From: Ga0077527 sp964533495
GTDB taxonomy: Bacteria > Pseudomonadota > Gammaproteobacteria > Burkholderiales > SG8-41
Reading direction: 5' to 3'
Assembly (NCBI GenBank): GCA_964533495.1
Contig: CAZHJU010000001.1
Coordinates: 1 to 64,000 of the forward strand
DNA: 64,000 bases
The notes below the pieces were generated by a model. That model saw only the letters and a list, made by a program, of their open reading frames with translations, was not told the DNA's origin and ran no database searches. The position numbers and the translations under genes are program-made. Positions 27,253-36,168 of this stretch are shown piece after piece; position 1 is the stretch's first letter; every line of letters starts with the position of its first letter.

Positions 27253-28101
27253 TCAGCGCGGCGGCTCGCCACGCAGCTGCACGCGCAGCATCTCGCGGCC
27301 CGGCGCCGCGGCCGCATCGTGGCGATAGAGCACGCAGCGGTTGTCCCAGACCAGCGTGTCGCCGGGCTGCCAGTCGTGCTGCCAGACGAACGCCGGCTGC
27401 GTCGCATGCGCCCACAGGCGGTCGAGCAGCGCCTCGCTTTCTTCCAGCGGCAGGCCGACGATCCAGGCATTGCGCCGGCGGCCGAGGTACAGCGCCCTGC
27501 GCCGGGTTTCGGGATGGGTGCGCACGATGCGGTGCTGCGCGCCGGTGCACTCGCGCGGATCGGCGATCTCGGCGTGGCCCGCGCGCAGCCGGCCCTCGTT
27601 GTCGCGGCTCTCGTCGTGCAGCAGCATGCGGCCTTCGACCCGCGCGCGCAAATCCTCCGGCAGCGTTTCCCAGGCGCGGTACTGGTTGGCGATCGCGACG
27701 CATCCGCCGCCGGCCGGCAGCGCCCGAGCGTGCAGCAATGCGATCGAACAGGGCCGCATCCGGTAGGCGAGATCCGATTGCCAGACGCCGGCGTCGCCGC
27801 CGAGGCTGCCGGTCGGCCGCGCCGGCACCGCTGCGCTCGACGCCACCAGCTGGTCCGCGGACGCGCCGGACGCCTCGCCGGTCAGCACACCGAGGCCCTG
27901 CCCCTCCGGCGTGCCGAGGGACTGCGCCAAAGCCAGCAACTGCGTTTCGGACAGCGGCTGGCCGCGGATCACCACGGCGAGATGTTCGTGGACGGCCTGC
28001 TGCAGCGCCGCCGCCATGACCGGCCCGGGCGCGGCAGGGTCGACGCCGCGCATTTCGGCGCCGCAGGCCGCGCTAGAAGGAAGAATTTCCGGACTGTGCA
28101 T
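27253..28101 (-). CDS. TauD/TfdA-family homologue lacking the iron-binding histidines
   Basis: 282-residue protein clearly related to the dioxygenase at 18744-19628, sharing GRRRNAWIVGLPLEESE, the R...H...R pattern and the C-terminal RGE. Where active family members have His-x-Asp, this protein has Gln108-Ser-Asp110 (VWQSDLAYR). Where they have the distal His it has Tyr259 (NRCVLYRHD). Two of three iron ligands are therefore gone. His261 two residues later could substitute only if the backbone shifts. It is intact and in frame, so it may be a non-catalytic binding protein or an enzyme with changed chemistry. Confidence 0.8.
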   Translation of the reverse strand: MHSPEILPSSAACGAEMRGVDPAAPGPVMAAALQQAVHEHLAVVIRGQPLSETQLLALAQSLGTPEGQGLGVLTGEASGASADQLVASSAAVPARPTGSLGGDAGVWQSDLAYRMRPCSIALLHARALPAGGGCVAIANQYRAWETLPEDLRARVEGRMLLHDESRDNEGRLRAGHAEIADPRECTGAQHRIVRTHPETRRRALYLGRRRNAWIVGLPLEESEALLDRLWAHATQPAFVWQHDWQPGDTLVWDNRCVLYRHDAAAAPGREMLRVQLRGEPPR

Positions 28102-28158
28102 CGCCGCCGATGTTACCGGCGGCGATGCCGCCCTGTCATCACGCCGATCCGGCGCAGT

Positions 28159-29376
28159 TCAGCGCAGGGCGAGGGCGGCACGCGCCCGGGCGCGGCGCTT
28201 CTTCAGCCAGATGACCACGCCGGTGACAGACAGCAGCGTCACGACCAGCCCCATCACGCAGACGAACAGCCGGAACGGCATTCCCCAGACATGCCCGAAA
28301 TGCAGCATCGTCATCCAGCGCAGGATCAGGTCGCCGCGGGTCAGACGCGGGTGCTCGAACACGAGCTCGCGGCCGTCCACGGCGCTGAAGTAGATCTGGG
28401 TCCGGCCGTAACGGTCGTCGATGTCGAGTGTGCTGCGCACGCGATAGGCATAGATTCCGCGCTGGCGGCTCAGGCCGAGGCTGGTCTCCTCGGCCACCGC
28501 GAATCCGGCCTGCCACGCATGCGCCGCCATCAGTCCGCGCGCGCGTTCCAGCGCCTCGTCCCAGCCGACCGGCGCATAGCCGCGCGGCGGCCGCGGTGCC
28601 GCGGCCAGTTGCGCGCGCACGTTGCTCACCGGAAAAAACGAGGTGAACAACGGCCCGAACAGTTCCCGGTAGAGGTTCAGTTGCACGCTCGACACCGCCA
28701 GCACCAGCAGCATGGCCCAGGTCCACAGCGCCGCGGCGCGGTGCAGGTCGAAATTGATGCGGATCGGCGAGCGCGAAAAGCGGACCAGCCACGCCGGCTT
28801 CCATCCGCCGAAAAAATTGCGCCGCCGGCGCGGCAGCGTCAGGTAAAAACCGTTCAGGCAGTCCAGCGTCCACAGCAGCGCGACAAAGCCGAACAGCCAG
28901 CGCCCCCAGGGTTCGGGCAGCGCCAGCGTGTAATGCAGCTCGTAGATGAAGGCAAGGATGTGCTCACGATCGAACCACTGCGTGCCGAAATTGCGCGTGC
29001 CGAGCACCGCCCCGCTGTACGGATCGAGGTAGAGCGCGGTGAATCCGGGGTCGCGCCGCTCGCCGCTGGCGGGATCGACGCGCGGCGACATCCAGAACAC
29101 CGCGCTGGCATCCGGCGCGCGGCGCAGCGGGATCTGGCCGACCTCGGCATCCGCGGAATACCGCTGGGCAAGGTCGCGCAGCACCGCCGGCGGCAGCGGC
29201 TCGCCGCGCGGCTCGACCACCAGCAGCCACGGATTCAGCCAGCGGTCCAGCTCGTCCTGGAAAACGATGACCGAACCGGTGAGGCCGGCCACCACCAGGA
29301 ACAGGGCCATGAACAGCCCCGCCCAGCGGTGCAGCCGAACCCACAGCGAACGCTCAAAAATCGAACTGCGCCGCAA
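28159..29376 (-). CDS. PepSY-domain inner-membrane protein of iron uptake
   Basis: 405-residue membrane protein of the PepSY-associated TM-helix family, often encoded next to siderophore receptors and thought to help reduce or release iron in the periplasm. Four membrane segments are visible: about residues 15-40, 165-185, 220-240 and 355-385. His residues at LHRWAGLF, FDLHRAAALW and MLHFGHVWG are typical of the family's possible heme or metal ligands. The only reasonable start is a TTG at 29376, which overlaps the receptor gene by 23 bp. It is the last gene of the Fur-controlled operon. Confidence 0.82.
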   Translation of the reverse strand: MRRSSIFERSLWVRLHRWAGLFMALFLVVAGLTGSVIVFQDELDRWLNPWLLVVEPRGEPLPPAVLRDLAQRYSADAEVGQIPLRRAPDASAVFWMSPRVDPASGERRDPGFTALYLDPYSGAVLGTRNFGTQWFDREHILAFIYELHYTLALPEPWGRWLFGFVALLWTLDCLNGFYLTLPRRRRNFFGGWKPAWLVRFSRSPIRINFDLHRAAALWTWAMLLVLAVSSVQLNLYRELFGPLFTSFFPVSNVRAQLAAAPRPPRGYAPVGWDEALERARGLMAAHAWQAGFAVAEETSLGLSRQRGIYAYRVRSTLDIDDRYGRTQIYFSAVDGRELVFEHPRLTRGDLILRWMTMLHFGHVWGMPFRLFVCVMGLVVTLLSVTGVVIWLKKRRARARAALALR

Positions 29377-31663
29377 TCCGCACCGTGCGCGGCACGCCGG
29401 CCGTCAGCGTGCCGAAGGAGTCCACCGAGTCCCAGTAGAACTCGTCGGTCAGGTTGTCGATGTTGAACATGATCCGGCTGCGGGTGCCGCCGACCCTGAA
29501 TTCGTAACGCAGGCCGGCATTGAGCAGCGTGTAAGCCGGCGCATGGGCGCTGTTGTCGGCGAAGATCGGGCGCCGGCCGATGTGCACGATGCCGCCGTTG
29601 ACGCTCCAGCCCGACAGTCCGGGCAGCCGGTAGTCGGCGTAGAGGCTCAGCGCCTGCCGCGGCACGCCGGACGCCCGCTTGCCGTCGAGCAGCGCATTGC
29701 CGGTTTCCTTCAGCTTCGCGTCGACCAGCGTCGCGCCGCCGTACAGCGACAGGTTGCGGGTCACCTGCCCCGCGATGCCGAATTCGGCGCCCTTGTTGAC
29801 CTGCTCGCCGTCCTGCACGTAGACGTTCGCGGCATTGCGGTATTCGGATGGCTTGCTGATCTCGAACAGCGCGGCCGACAGGCTGAGCCCGCGCGCCAGT
29901 TCGGCCTTGATGCCGGCTTCGTACTGCCTGCTCTCCAGCGGCGGCATCAGCTCGCCGGCATTCGCCGCGATCACCGGCGCCACGCCGCCGCGCTCGAGGC
30001 CTTCCATGTAGCTGCCGTACAGCGAAACCCAGGACAGCGGCTTGTAGACCAGCGCCAGCGTCGGCGTGTTGCTGCTTTTCTCGTAGGTCGGCTGGCCGAT
30101 CTGGGTTTGCGTGAAATCGTTGTGGCGCACGCCGGCGATGGCCTGCCAGCGTTCCGACAGCGTGATGCGGTCCACGACATAACTCGAACGGTTGGTGACG
30201 GTCGAGCGCCGCAGGCCGCCGAAAGCCGCAAAGGGTTCGGCGATCAGCGTCGGGTTGTAGATGTTGAACGCCGCGCCGCCGGGGAAGGTCCGGAATTCGT
30301 CGTACACGTAGCGCTGCGGCGCATGGCCGATGATCAGCTCGTGGGTGACCGCGCCGGTTCGTACCTTGCCGTCGACCTGCAGCTGCCCGGACCAGGTGTC
30401 GTAATACTGGTCGTAGATGCCGAAGAAGGCCAGCCCGTCGCCGGTCACCTTGTCGTTGAGCTGGATGTTCGAGTATTTGTACGGGCGGTCGAGGTTGAGC
30501 TGGTTGCCGGCGACGCGGATCGACCAGTCGGCGTTGAAGGCATGGGTCAGCTGCAGCATCAGGTTGCGCGAATCGGACACGTGGTAGGTCCAGGGCTGCC
30601 CGAGGAACTTGCGCGGATCGATTTCCGACGGAATCTGCGCGGCGTTGATCGCCGTGATGCCCGGCTGGATGTGGGTGCGCTTGTACTGCTGGTCGTAGTC
30701 GAACTGCAGCAGCGTGTCGCGGCCGATGCGCCAGTCGAGCGCGAGGCTCTCGACGTCGCGCCGCCCGGAGAAATCGCGGATATGGTTGGCGATGTGTTCG
30801 TAGCCGGCATTGACGCGCAGGCCCAGCTGCCCCTCGGCGCCGAGGCGCCCGCCGACATCCACCGCGGCGCGCGAGCCGCCGAAGCCGTTGACCCCGGCCT
30901 GGACGCTGACGACCTGCCCCGACTCCGGAGGACGCTTGGTGATGTAGTTGATGACGCCGCCCGGCGAGTTGAAGCCGTAGAACATCGCCGACGGCCCCTT
31001 GTAGAGCTCGAGCCGCTCGATGTTCTCGAAGGCGGTGTCGCCGCGGATCAGCAGCGGCAGATTGTTCTTGCGGTAATTCGAAAACGCGCTGACATCGTAG
31101 CCGCGGACCATGACCTGGTCGTAATAGCTGCCGCCAGGCTGGCTATTGACAACGCCGGGCACGTAGCGCAGCGCCTCGGTCAGCCGGGTCGGATTTTCAT
31201 TGCGGATCAGTTCCTGCGTGATCACGCTGATGCTGTACGGCGTGTCGAGCAATGCCGCCGAACCCAGCGGCCCGAGCGTCGACGCGGTCTTCGCCTGCAG
31301 GCCGGTTTCACCCGCCCCCACGACGCGAACTTCCGGCAGCCGCTGTTCGGCAGTCGGCTCCCGGACACGCTGCACGACGAAGCCGGCGTTTTCCTGGCGC
31401 GCCTCGAGCCCGCTGCCGGCCAGCAGCCGCGACAGCGCCTCGCGCGCGGTGAAGCTGCCCTTCAGCGGCGGCGACTGCCGCCCGGCGACCAGCGCCGCCG
31501 GCGCGGCGATCTGGACGCCGGCTTTCTGCGCCAGCGCATTCAGCGCCTGGCCCAGCGGCTGGGCGGGCAGGTCGACCTCGATCGCGGTTTGGGCAAGCGC
31601 CGGCACCTGGATCAGCGCGAAAAGCAAAGCGCAGACCAGCGTGGTAAAACGGACGCGCAGCAT
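29354..31663 (-). CDS. TonB-dependent siderophore receptor with signalling domain
   Basis: 769-residue outer-membrane receptor for a ferric siderophore. The signal peptide ends near ALAQ. A secretin/TonB N-terminal (STN) signalling domain covers about residues 28-100 (AIEVDLPAQPLGQALNALA). The plug follows from about 120 (LLDTPYSISVITQELI, VMVRGYD, ERLELYKGPSAMFYG), then the beta-barrel ending in the C-terminal Phe of AAQFDF. The STN domain and the upstream fecI/fecR genes mean ligand binding is signalled to the sigma factor. The siderophore is unknown. AGGGAGAATCCAA precedes the start. Confidence 0.92.
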   Translation of the reverse strand: MLRVRFTTLVCALLFALIQVPALAQTAIEVDLPAQPLGQALNALAQKAGVQIAAPAALVAGRQSPPLKGSFTAREALSRLLAGSGLEARQENAGFVVQRVREPTAEQRLPEVRVVGAGETGLQAKTASTLGPLGSAALLDTPYSISVITQELIRNENPTRLTEALRYVPGVVNSQPGGSYYDQVMVRGYDVSAFSNYRKNNLPLLIRGDTAFENIERLELYKGPSAMFYGFNSPGGVINYITKRPPESGQVVSVQAGVNGFGGSRAAVDVGGRLGAEGQLGLRVNAGYEHIANHIRDFSGRRDVESLALDWRIGRDTLLQFDYDQQYKRTHIQPGITAINAAQIPSEIDPRKFLGQPWTYHVSDSRNLMLQLTHAFNADWSIRVAGNQLNLDRPYKYSNIQLNDKVTGDGLAFFGIYDQYYDTWSGQLQVDGKVRTGAVTHELIIGHAPQRYVYDEFRTFPGGAAFNIYNPTLIAEPFAAFGGLRRSTVTNRSSYVVDRITLSERWQAIAGVRHNDFTQTQIGQPTYEKSSNTPTLALVYKPLSWVSLYGSYMEGLERGGVAPVIAANAGELMPPLESRQYEAGIKAELARGLSLSAALFEISKPSEYRNAANVYVQDGEQVNKGAEFGIAGQVTRNLSLYGGATLVDAKLKETGNALLDGKRASGVPRQALSLYADYRLPGLSGWSVNGGIVHIGRRPIFADNSAHAPAYTLLNAGLRYEFRVGGTRSRIMFNIDNLTDEFYWDSVDSFGTLTAGVPRTVRIAAQFDF

Positions 31664-31757
31664 TTGGATTCTCCCTGTGGTTTCGTGTCGATGGCACCGG
31701 CTTGCAGCCGCACCTCGGACAGAAGACGGACAGGAAGAAAAAAACCGGACAGTTTTT

Positions 31758-32711
31758 TTACGGGCGCCGCGACATCACGGCGGCGGTGCCGTCCCCGGCA
31801 CGGCGCACCTCGACCGGCAGCACCTTCGGCAGCAGGTCGAGAACCGCCTCGGGATCGCGGATGCGGAAACTGCCGGTCAGACGCTCCCTGCCGACCCGCT
31901 CGTCGGCAAGGCTCACCGGCGCCTGGCGATAGGCATTGATCGACTGCAGCGCCTCGGCCAGCGGCATGTCGTCGAACACCAGCCAGCCGGAACGCCAGGG
32001 CGCGGCCTGCGCCAGCGCGGACTCCGATTCGCCGGCCTGTCCGTCCGCGATGATCACCCGCTGGCCGGCGGTCAATTCCACCGGTTTCGCCGCGGCGCCC
32101 GATGGAGTCACCGCGACACGGCCACGCTTCACGCTCACGGTGACCGCGCCGCCGCGATCGCGGACCGTGAACGCCGTGCCCAGCACCGACACGCGGCCCT
32201 GCCGCGTCTCCACGATGAACGGCCGCGCGGCATCCGCCGCCACGTCGAAATAGGCTTCCCCGCTGCCGAGATGCACGCTGCGGCTGCCGCGGAAAAACGC
32301 GACCTGCAGGCGGGTGCGCGCATCGAGCGCGAGCCTGGACCCGTCGGGCAGTTCGAGGCCCGCGGTCTGCGCGACGGCGGTCATCAGTTCCTGTTCGTAC
32401 ACCGGCAGCGCGAGATAGCCGCGCAGCAGCAGGCCGACCGCGAACAGCAGCCCCAGCACCAGTCCCGCCTTGGCCGCCGCCCGGCCCGCCCGCCGCATCC
32501 TGCGCGGTTCGGGCAGGACGTCGCGCAGATCCGGCGCCAGGCCGCCGACCGCCTTCCAGCGCCGGTCGGCCTCGTGGAAAGCCGCTTCGTTTTCCGGCGC
32601 AGCGCGGCGCCAGGCCGCGAGTGCATCGCGGGCCCGCCCGGCGCGCGCGCCGTCGCCACCGTGCATGCGCGCGATCAGCGTCAGCGCCCGTTCGACGGCG
32701 TCAGCCGGCAT
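31758..32711 (-). CDS. FecR-type anti-sigma/sensor protein
   Basis: 317-residue inner-membrane protein that passes the signal from the receptor's STN domain to the ECF sigma factor. The N-terminal cytoplasmic domain has AWRRAAPENEAAFHEADRRW, then one membrane helix at about residues 85-107 and a periplasmic FecR domain (LPDGSRLALDARTRL, GEAYFDVA, TVRDRGGAVTVSV). The C-terminal STN-like part is ADERVGRERLTGSFR. Its start overlaps the end of the sigma-factor gene by 11 bp. Confidence 0.9.
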   Translation of the reverse strand: MPADAVERALTLIARMHGGDGARAGRARDALAAWRRAAPENEAAFHEADRRWKAVGGLAPDLRDVLPEPRRMRRAGRAAAKAGLVLGLLFAVGLLLRGYLALPVYEQELMTAVAQTAGLELPDGSRLALDARTRLQVAFFRGSRSVHLGSGEAYFDVAADAARPFIVETRQGRVSVLGTAFTVRDRGGAVTVSVKRGRVAVTPSGAAAKPVELTAGQRVIIADGQAGESESALAQAAPWRSGWLVFDDMPLAEALQSINAYRQAPVSLADERVGRERLTGSFRIRDPEAVLDLLPKVLPVEVRRAGDGTAAVMSRRP

Positions 32712-33225
32712 GTGCGGACTCCCCGTCGCTTCGCAGGGCAAGGAACAGGTCGGCGCAGTCCAGCGTCGCCCGCACCACGTGCTTCTCGACCGCGACCACC
32801 GACAGCGCGAGACGCTCCGCCGCCTCGGCATGGGTGCAGCCGTAGACGCGCACCAGCACGAAGACATCACGGCGTTTTTTCGGCAGGCGCTGCAGGCGCG
32901 CGGCGATGCGCGCCAGCGCCTGGCGGTCGGCGACCGCGCGTTCCACCGATGGCGCGGCCACCGCCGCCGCCGCGCACAGCGCTTCCAGCGCGCGCTCCTC
33001 GACCTGGCGGCGGCGGCCCCGGTCGATGCACAGCGTGCGCGCGGTGTGGAACAGCAATGCGCGCGGCGCGGCAACCGGACCGGACAGCGCGCAGGCGTAG
33101 ACGCGCTCGAAGCTCGACTGCGCGACATCGGCGGCATCGTCCGTGTTGCGCAGGCGATGGACAAGGAAGCGCCGCAGTTCGGCATAGGCCGCAACCAGTT
33201 CGTCGCCGATATCCTTGATGTTCAA
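32701..33225 (-). CDS. ECF sigma factor, FecI-like
   Basis: 174-residue extracytoplasmic-function RNA polymerase sigma factor of the iron-starvation type. Region 2 carries LRRFLVHRLRNTDDAADVAQSSFERVYA and region 4 carries VYGCTHAEAAERLALSVVAVEKHV. It heads the operon fecI-fecR-receptor-PepSY, and a strong Fur box lies 85 bp upstream. It would be made under iron limitation and activated when the receptor is loaded. Confidence 0.9.
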   Translation of the reverse strand: MNIKDIGDELVAAYAELRRFLVHRLRNTDDAADVAQSSFERVYACALSGPVAAPRALLFHTARTLCIDRGRRRQVEERALEALCAAAAVAAPSVERAVADRQALARIAARLQRLPKKRRDVFVLVRVYGCTHAEAAERLALSVVAVEKHVVRATLDCADLFLALRSDGESAHAG

Positions 33226-33309
33226 CCGTGCCGCCCCGCGCGCATGGCGCCGGAAGTTCCGGCGCCGGATCAGTGGCTGGCTGGGGGAGGAGGGCCCGGC
33301 TGGCTATTT

Positions 33310-33328
33310 GAGAATTATTATCATTATC
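33310..33328. promoter_or_regulatory. Fur box upstream of the fecI-like gene
   Basis: GAGAATTATTATCATTATC matches 16 of 19 positions of the Fur consensus GATAATGATAATCATTATC. It stands out in GC-rich DNA just before the iron operon. Confidence 0.85.
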
Positions 33329-33375
33329 AGGACGGGCACCGGGACTGTCAACCTGCGGTGGGCAAACGCATCCGC

Positions 33376-34140
33376 TCAACCACCGACTTTTTTGAAGTAC
33401 GCCTTGTTCGCGACCTCGACCACGCTCATGCCGGCGGCGACGTCGCGGTTGCGCTCCTCCTCGCCCGCCGACAACGCCTGCGCGCGCGCCAGCACCTCGG
33501 CGATGCGCGCGCGCGGAATGAAACAGACGCCGTTGTCGTCGGCCACCGCGAGGTCGCCGGCGTTCACCGGCACGCCGCAGATCTGCACCGGGCCGTTGAT
33601 CGCGACGGTCTCGACGCGCCACTTGCCGGTGATCAGGCTCACGCCGCGCGCCCAGATCGGATAGCCGATGCCGCGCGCGGTGGCCACGTCGCGCGTCGCG
33701 CCGTCGACGATGGCGCCGGCCTCGCCCTGGCGCTTGCCAACGTTTGCCGAATTGCCGCCAAGGCTGGAGACGTGCTCGACGCCCTCGATCACCAGCACGT
33801 CGCCGGGTTTCGCGAGATTGTGCGCCTCGATGTCGGCCTGCCCCGACCGGCGCGCCTGCGCGCCCAGCGTCGGCGGCACCGCCTGCATGATGTTGCGCAC
33901 GGTCGTCACCGGCCCGACCATGCGCGCGCCCGGCAGCATCGGCTGCAGCTTCGCCGCCGGGATCGCGCCGTGGATGCCCAGCTCGTCCATCGCGTCCGAT
34001 ACCGTGCCGGCGAGGTCGGTCAGCGCGAGGAAAGCCTCGACGACGGCCCCGTCCGGCCGCGGGATGTCGAGCATGACGATGCGCTCGCGCGCGATTTTTC
34101 CCGTGAGTTGCGTTCCGGCCATGTCGACAACCTCGCTCAT
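33376..34140 (-). CDS. RraA-family protein (HMG aldolase/oxaloacetate decarboxylase-like)
   Basis: 254-residue RraA-like protein. Relatives are 4-hydroxy-4-methyl-2-oxoglutarate aldolases that end protocatechuate and gallate 4,5-cleavage pathways. Characteristic segments are TVSDAMDELGIHG, PGARMVGPVTTVRN and GEAGAIVDGATRD, with the Arg-Asp pair used for substrate and metal. This is longer than the roughly 160-residue E. coli RraA, which fits the catabolic branch. A LysR gene follows upstream on the same strand. Exact substrate not proven. Confidence 0.82.
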   Translation of the reverse strand: MSEVVDMAGTQLTGKIARERIVMLDIPRPDGAVVEAFLALTDLAGTVSDAMDELGIHGAIPAAKLQPMLPGARMVGPVTTVRNIMQAVPPTLGAQARRSGQADIEAHNLAKPGDVLVIEGVEHVSSLGGNSANVGKRQGEAGAIVDGATRDVATARGIGYPIWARGVSLITGKWRVETVAINGPVQICGVPVNAGDLAVADDNGVCFIPRARIAEVLARAQALSAGEEERNRDVAAGMSVVEVANKAYFKKVGG

Positions 34141-34200
34141 GTGATGATGCCGAGAATTACACAGCGCCGCGCATTTTGCAGCACCCAGTCCACACCGCGC

Positions 34201-35124
34201 TCAACCGGCCTTCAATTCGCAGTCCACCGCGGCGCGGCCCCATTTCGGCGCCACCCGCGCGATGAAATCGTAGGCATATCCCCGCAGGTACTGGCCGCGC
34301 CGCAGGCTGATGAAGGCCTGCGAGGCGGGAAACAGCGCGCCGGTGTCGAGTGCCGCGAGCCGCCGGTCCTCGCCCGGTTCATAGGCCATTTTCTGGAACA
34401 CCGAGATGCCCAGTCCCGCCGCGACATAGGCCTTGATCACGTTGGCGTCGGTCGCCTTCATCGCCACCCGCGGCTGCAGGCCCTGCCTTTCGAACGCACC
34501 GAGCACGACGCTGCCGGAATTGAACACGCGGTCGTAGGTGATCAGCGGGTATTTCGCGATCTCGCGCAGCGTCAGCCGCTTCGCCTTCAGCAGCGGATGC
34601 TTCAACGGCGTGATGATGCAGCGTTCGATGACATAGGCCGGCAGCGTCAGCACGCTCGGCGGCACCGCGGCCGGCAATGTGCTGACGCCGAGCTGCACGG
34701 TGCCGGCGGCGACCCAGGCCATGATTTCGTCGGGATTGCCCTGGGTCAGGTCGAGATGCACGCCGGGACAGGCGCGGGTGAAGGCGGTGATCACGTCGAG
34801 CAGCGCGTAGCGCGCGTGCAGGTGGGTGGTGCCGATGCGCAGCACGCCGCTGGTCTCGCGCGCGCGTTCGGCGGCGAGGTCGTTCAGCGCCGTCGCGTCG
34901 CGCAGCATGCGCCGCGCCAGTTCGTGCACGTCGCGGCCGATTTCGGTGAGTCCGGCCATGCGCCCGCGCGCGCGCACGAACAGTTCCGCGCCCATCTGCT
35001 GCTCGAGCTGCTTGACCAGCTTGCTCACGGCCGGCTGCGAGGTGTACAACGCGGCCGCGGCCCGCGACACGCTGTAGTCGCGGTCGACCACTTCGCAAAG
35101 GCAGCGCAACTGCTGCAGGGTCAT
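34201..35124 (-). CDS. LysR-family regulator, CysB-like
   Basis: 307-residue LysR regulator. MTLQQLRCLCEVVDRDYSVSRAAAALYTSQPAVSKLVKQLE is the winged helix and resembles CysB/Cbl, as does ELFVRARGRMAGLTEIG. The ligand domain contains IGTTHLHARYAL and FERQGLQPRVAMKATDA, also like CysB. It is divergent from a TauD-family dioxygenase, and many CysB-type regulators control sulfonate use through TauD, so a sulfur link is plausible. The link is inferred. Confidence 0.85.
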   Translation of the reverse strand: MTLQQLRCLCEVVDRDYSVSRAAAALYTSQPAVSKLVKQLEQQMGAELFVRARGRMAGLTEIGRDVHELARRMLRDATALNDLAAERARETSGVLRIGTTHLHARYALLDVITAFTRACPGVHLDLTQGNPDEIMAWVAAGTVQLGVSTLPAAVPPSVLTLPAYVIERCIITPLKHPLLKAKRLTLREIAKYPLITYDRVFNSGSVVLGAFERQGLQPRVAMKATDANVIKAYVAAGLGISVFQKMAYEPGEDRRLAALDTGALFPASQAFISLRRGQYLRGYAYDFIARVAPKWGRAAVDCELKAG

Positions 35125-35242
35125 GCCGGCGGCGTCCTCAAGGTATAACCTGAAATATATACACGAATGATAACAATTTATTTTATGGAATAGCCTGCCG
35201 CGTGTACCCTGCGGCGGTCCCGAATTCCGGAGGAACCCCGTC
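35125..35242. promoter_or_regulatory. Divergent LysR-TauD promoter region
   Basis: AT-rich stretch at about 35150-35200 (ATAACCTGAAATATATAC, then TTTATTTTATGGAATA) between the divergent genes. It probably holds both promoters and the LysR site; I cannot fix the exact operator. Confidence 0.4.
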
Positions 35243-36106
35243 ATGCCCCTGAAACTGCGCCGCCTGTCCAACGCGTTGGGCGCCGAAGTCTGCGACGTCG
35301 ACCTGACGAAACCGATGAGCGAAAGCACCTTCGGCGAAATCTACGGCGCCTTCCTGCAGCACGGCATCCTGCTATTCCGCAACCAGAACATCAGCCGCGA
35401 GCAGCACATCGAGTTCAGCCGCCGCTTCGGCGAGCTGGACGACCACAAGTCGCTGCCGCGCGACCGCCATCCGGACTACCCCGAGCTGCTGCTCGTCACC
35501 AACCGGCCCAATGCCGACGGCACGCCGTCGGAATCGCGTTACACCGGCCGTTCCTGGCACACCGACATGTCGTACACCACGCAACCGGCGCTGGGCTCGC
35601 TGCTGCGCTGCCACAACCTGCCGGAAGTCGGCGGCGACACGCTGTTCGCCAACATGACCATGGCCTACGACACGCTGTCCGACGGCATGAAGAAGCTGAT
35701 CGCGGACCTGCACGGCATCCACCTGTCCGGCACGCGCAAGATCAACGTCGCCGAGGCCGGCGAGGCGCGCCGCGCCGAAGTCATGAAGCTCAATCCGCCG
35801 ATCGCCCAGCCGGTCGTGCGCGTGCATCCAGAGACCGGCCGCAAGGCGCTCTACCTCGGCGAGAAGGTCAAGCGCTTCGAGGGCATGACCGAGGAGGAAA
35901 GCCAGCCGCTGATCGACTATCTGAACCGGCATTCGACGAAACCCGAGTTCGTCTACCGCCAGATGTGGCGCGAAAACGACCTGCTGATCTGGGACAATCG
36001 CTGCACGCTGCACCAGGCGCTGGGCGATTTCGACGAAACCCAGCTGCGGCACATGGAACGCACCACCGTGCTCGGCACGCCCTCGGGCTACGTCACCGCC
36101 GCCTGA
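35243..36106 (+). CDS. TauD/TfdA-family Fe(II)/2-oxoglutarate dioxygenase
   Basis: 287-residue dioxygenase with an intact iron triad, His106-x-Asp108 (SWHTDMSY) and His257 (NRCTLH). Other family segments are FSRRFGELDDHK, GGDTLFANM and the VHPETGRKALYLGEK region. Relatives open taurine, alkyl sulfates or phenoxy acids by hydroxylation. It is followed 62 bp later by a Bug receptor on the same strand. With the divergent CysB-like regulator, a sulfonate or sulfate-ester substrate is a reasonable guess. CGGAGGAACCCC lies before the start. Confidence 0.88.
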   Translation: MPLKLRRLSNALGAEVCDVDLTKPMSESTFGEIYGAFLQHGILLFRNQNISREQHIEFSRRFGELDDHKSLPRDRHPDYPELLLVTNRPNADGTPSESRYTGRSWHTDMSYTTQPALGSLLRCHNLPEVGGDTLFANMTMAYDTLSDGMKKLIADLHGIHLSGTRKINVAEAGEARRAEVMKLNPPIAQPVVRVHPETGRKALYLGEKVKRFEGMTEEESQPLIDYLNRHSTKPEFVYRQMWRENDLLIWDNRCTLHQALGDFDETQLRHMERTTVLGTPSGYVTAA

Positions 36107-36168
36107 ACGTCCCTGTTGAACGAAGAATTGTTGAACGAAAAATATTCGAACGAACGAGGAGAAACTCC

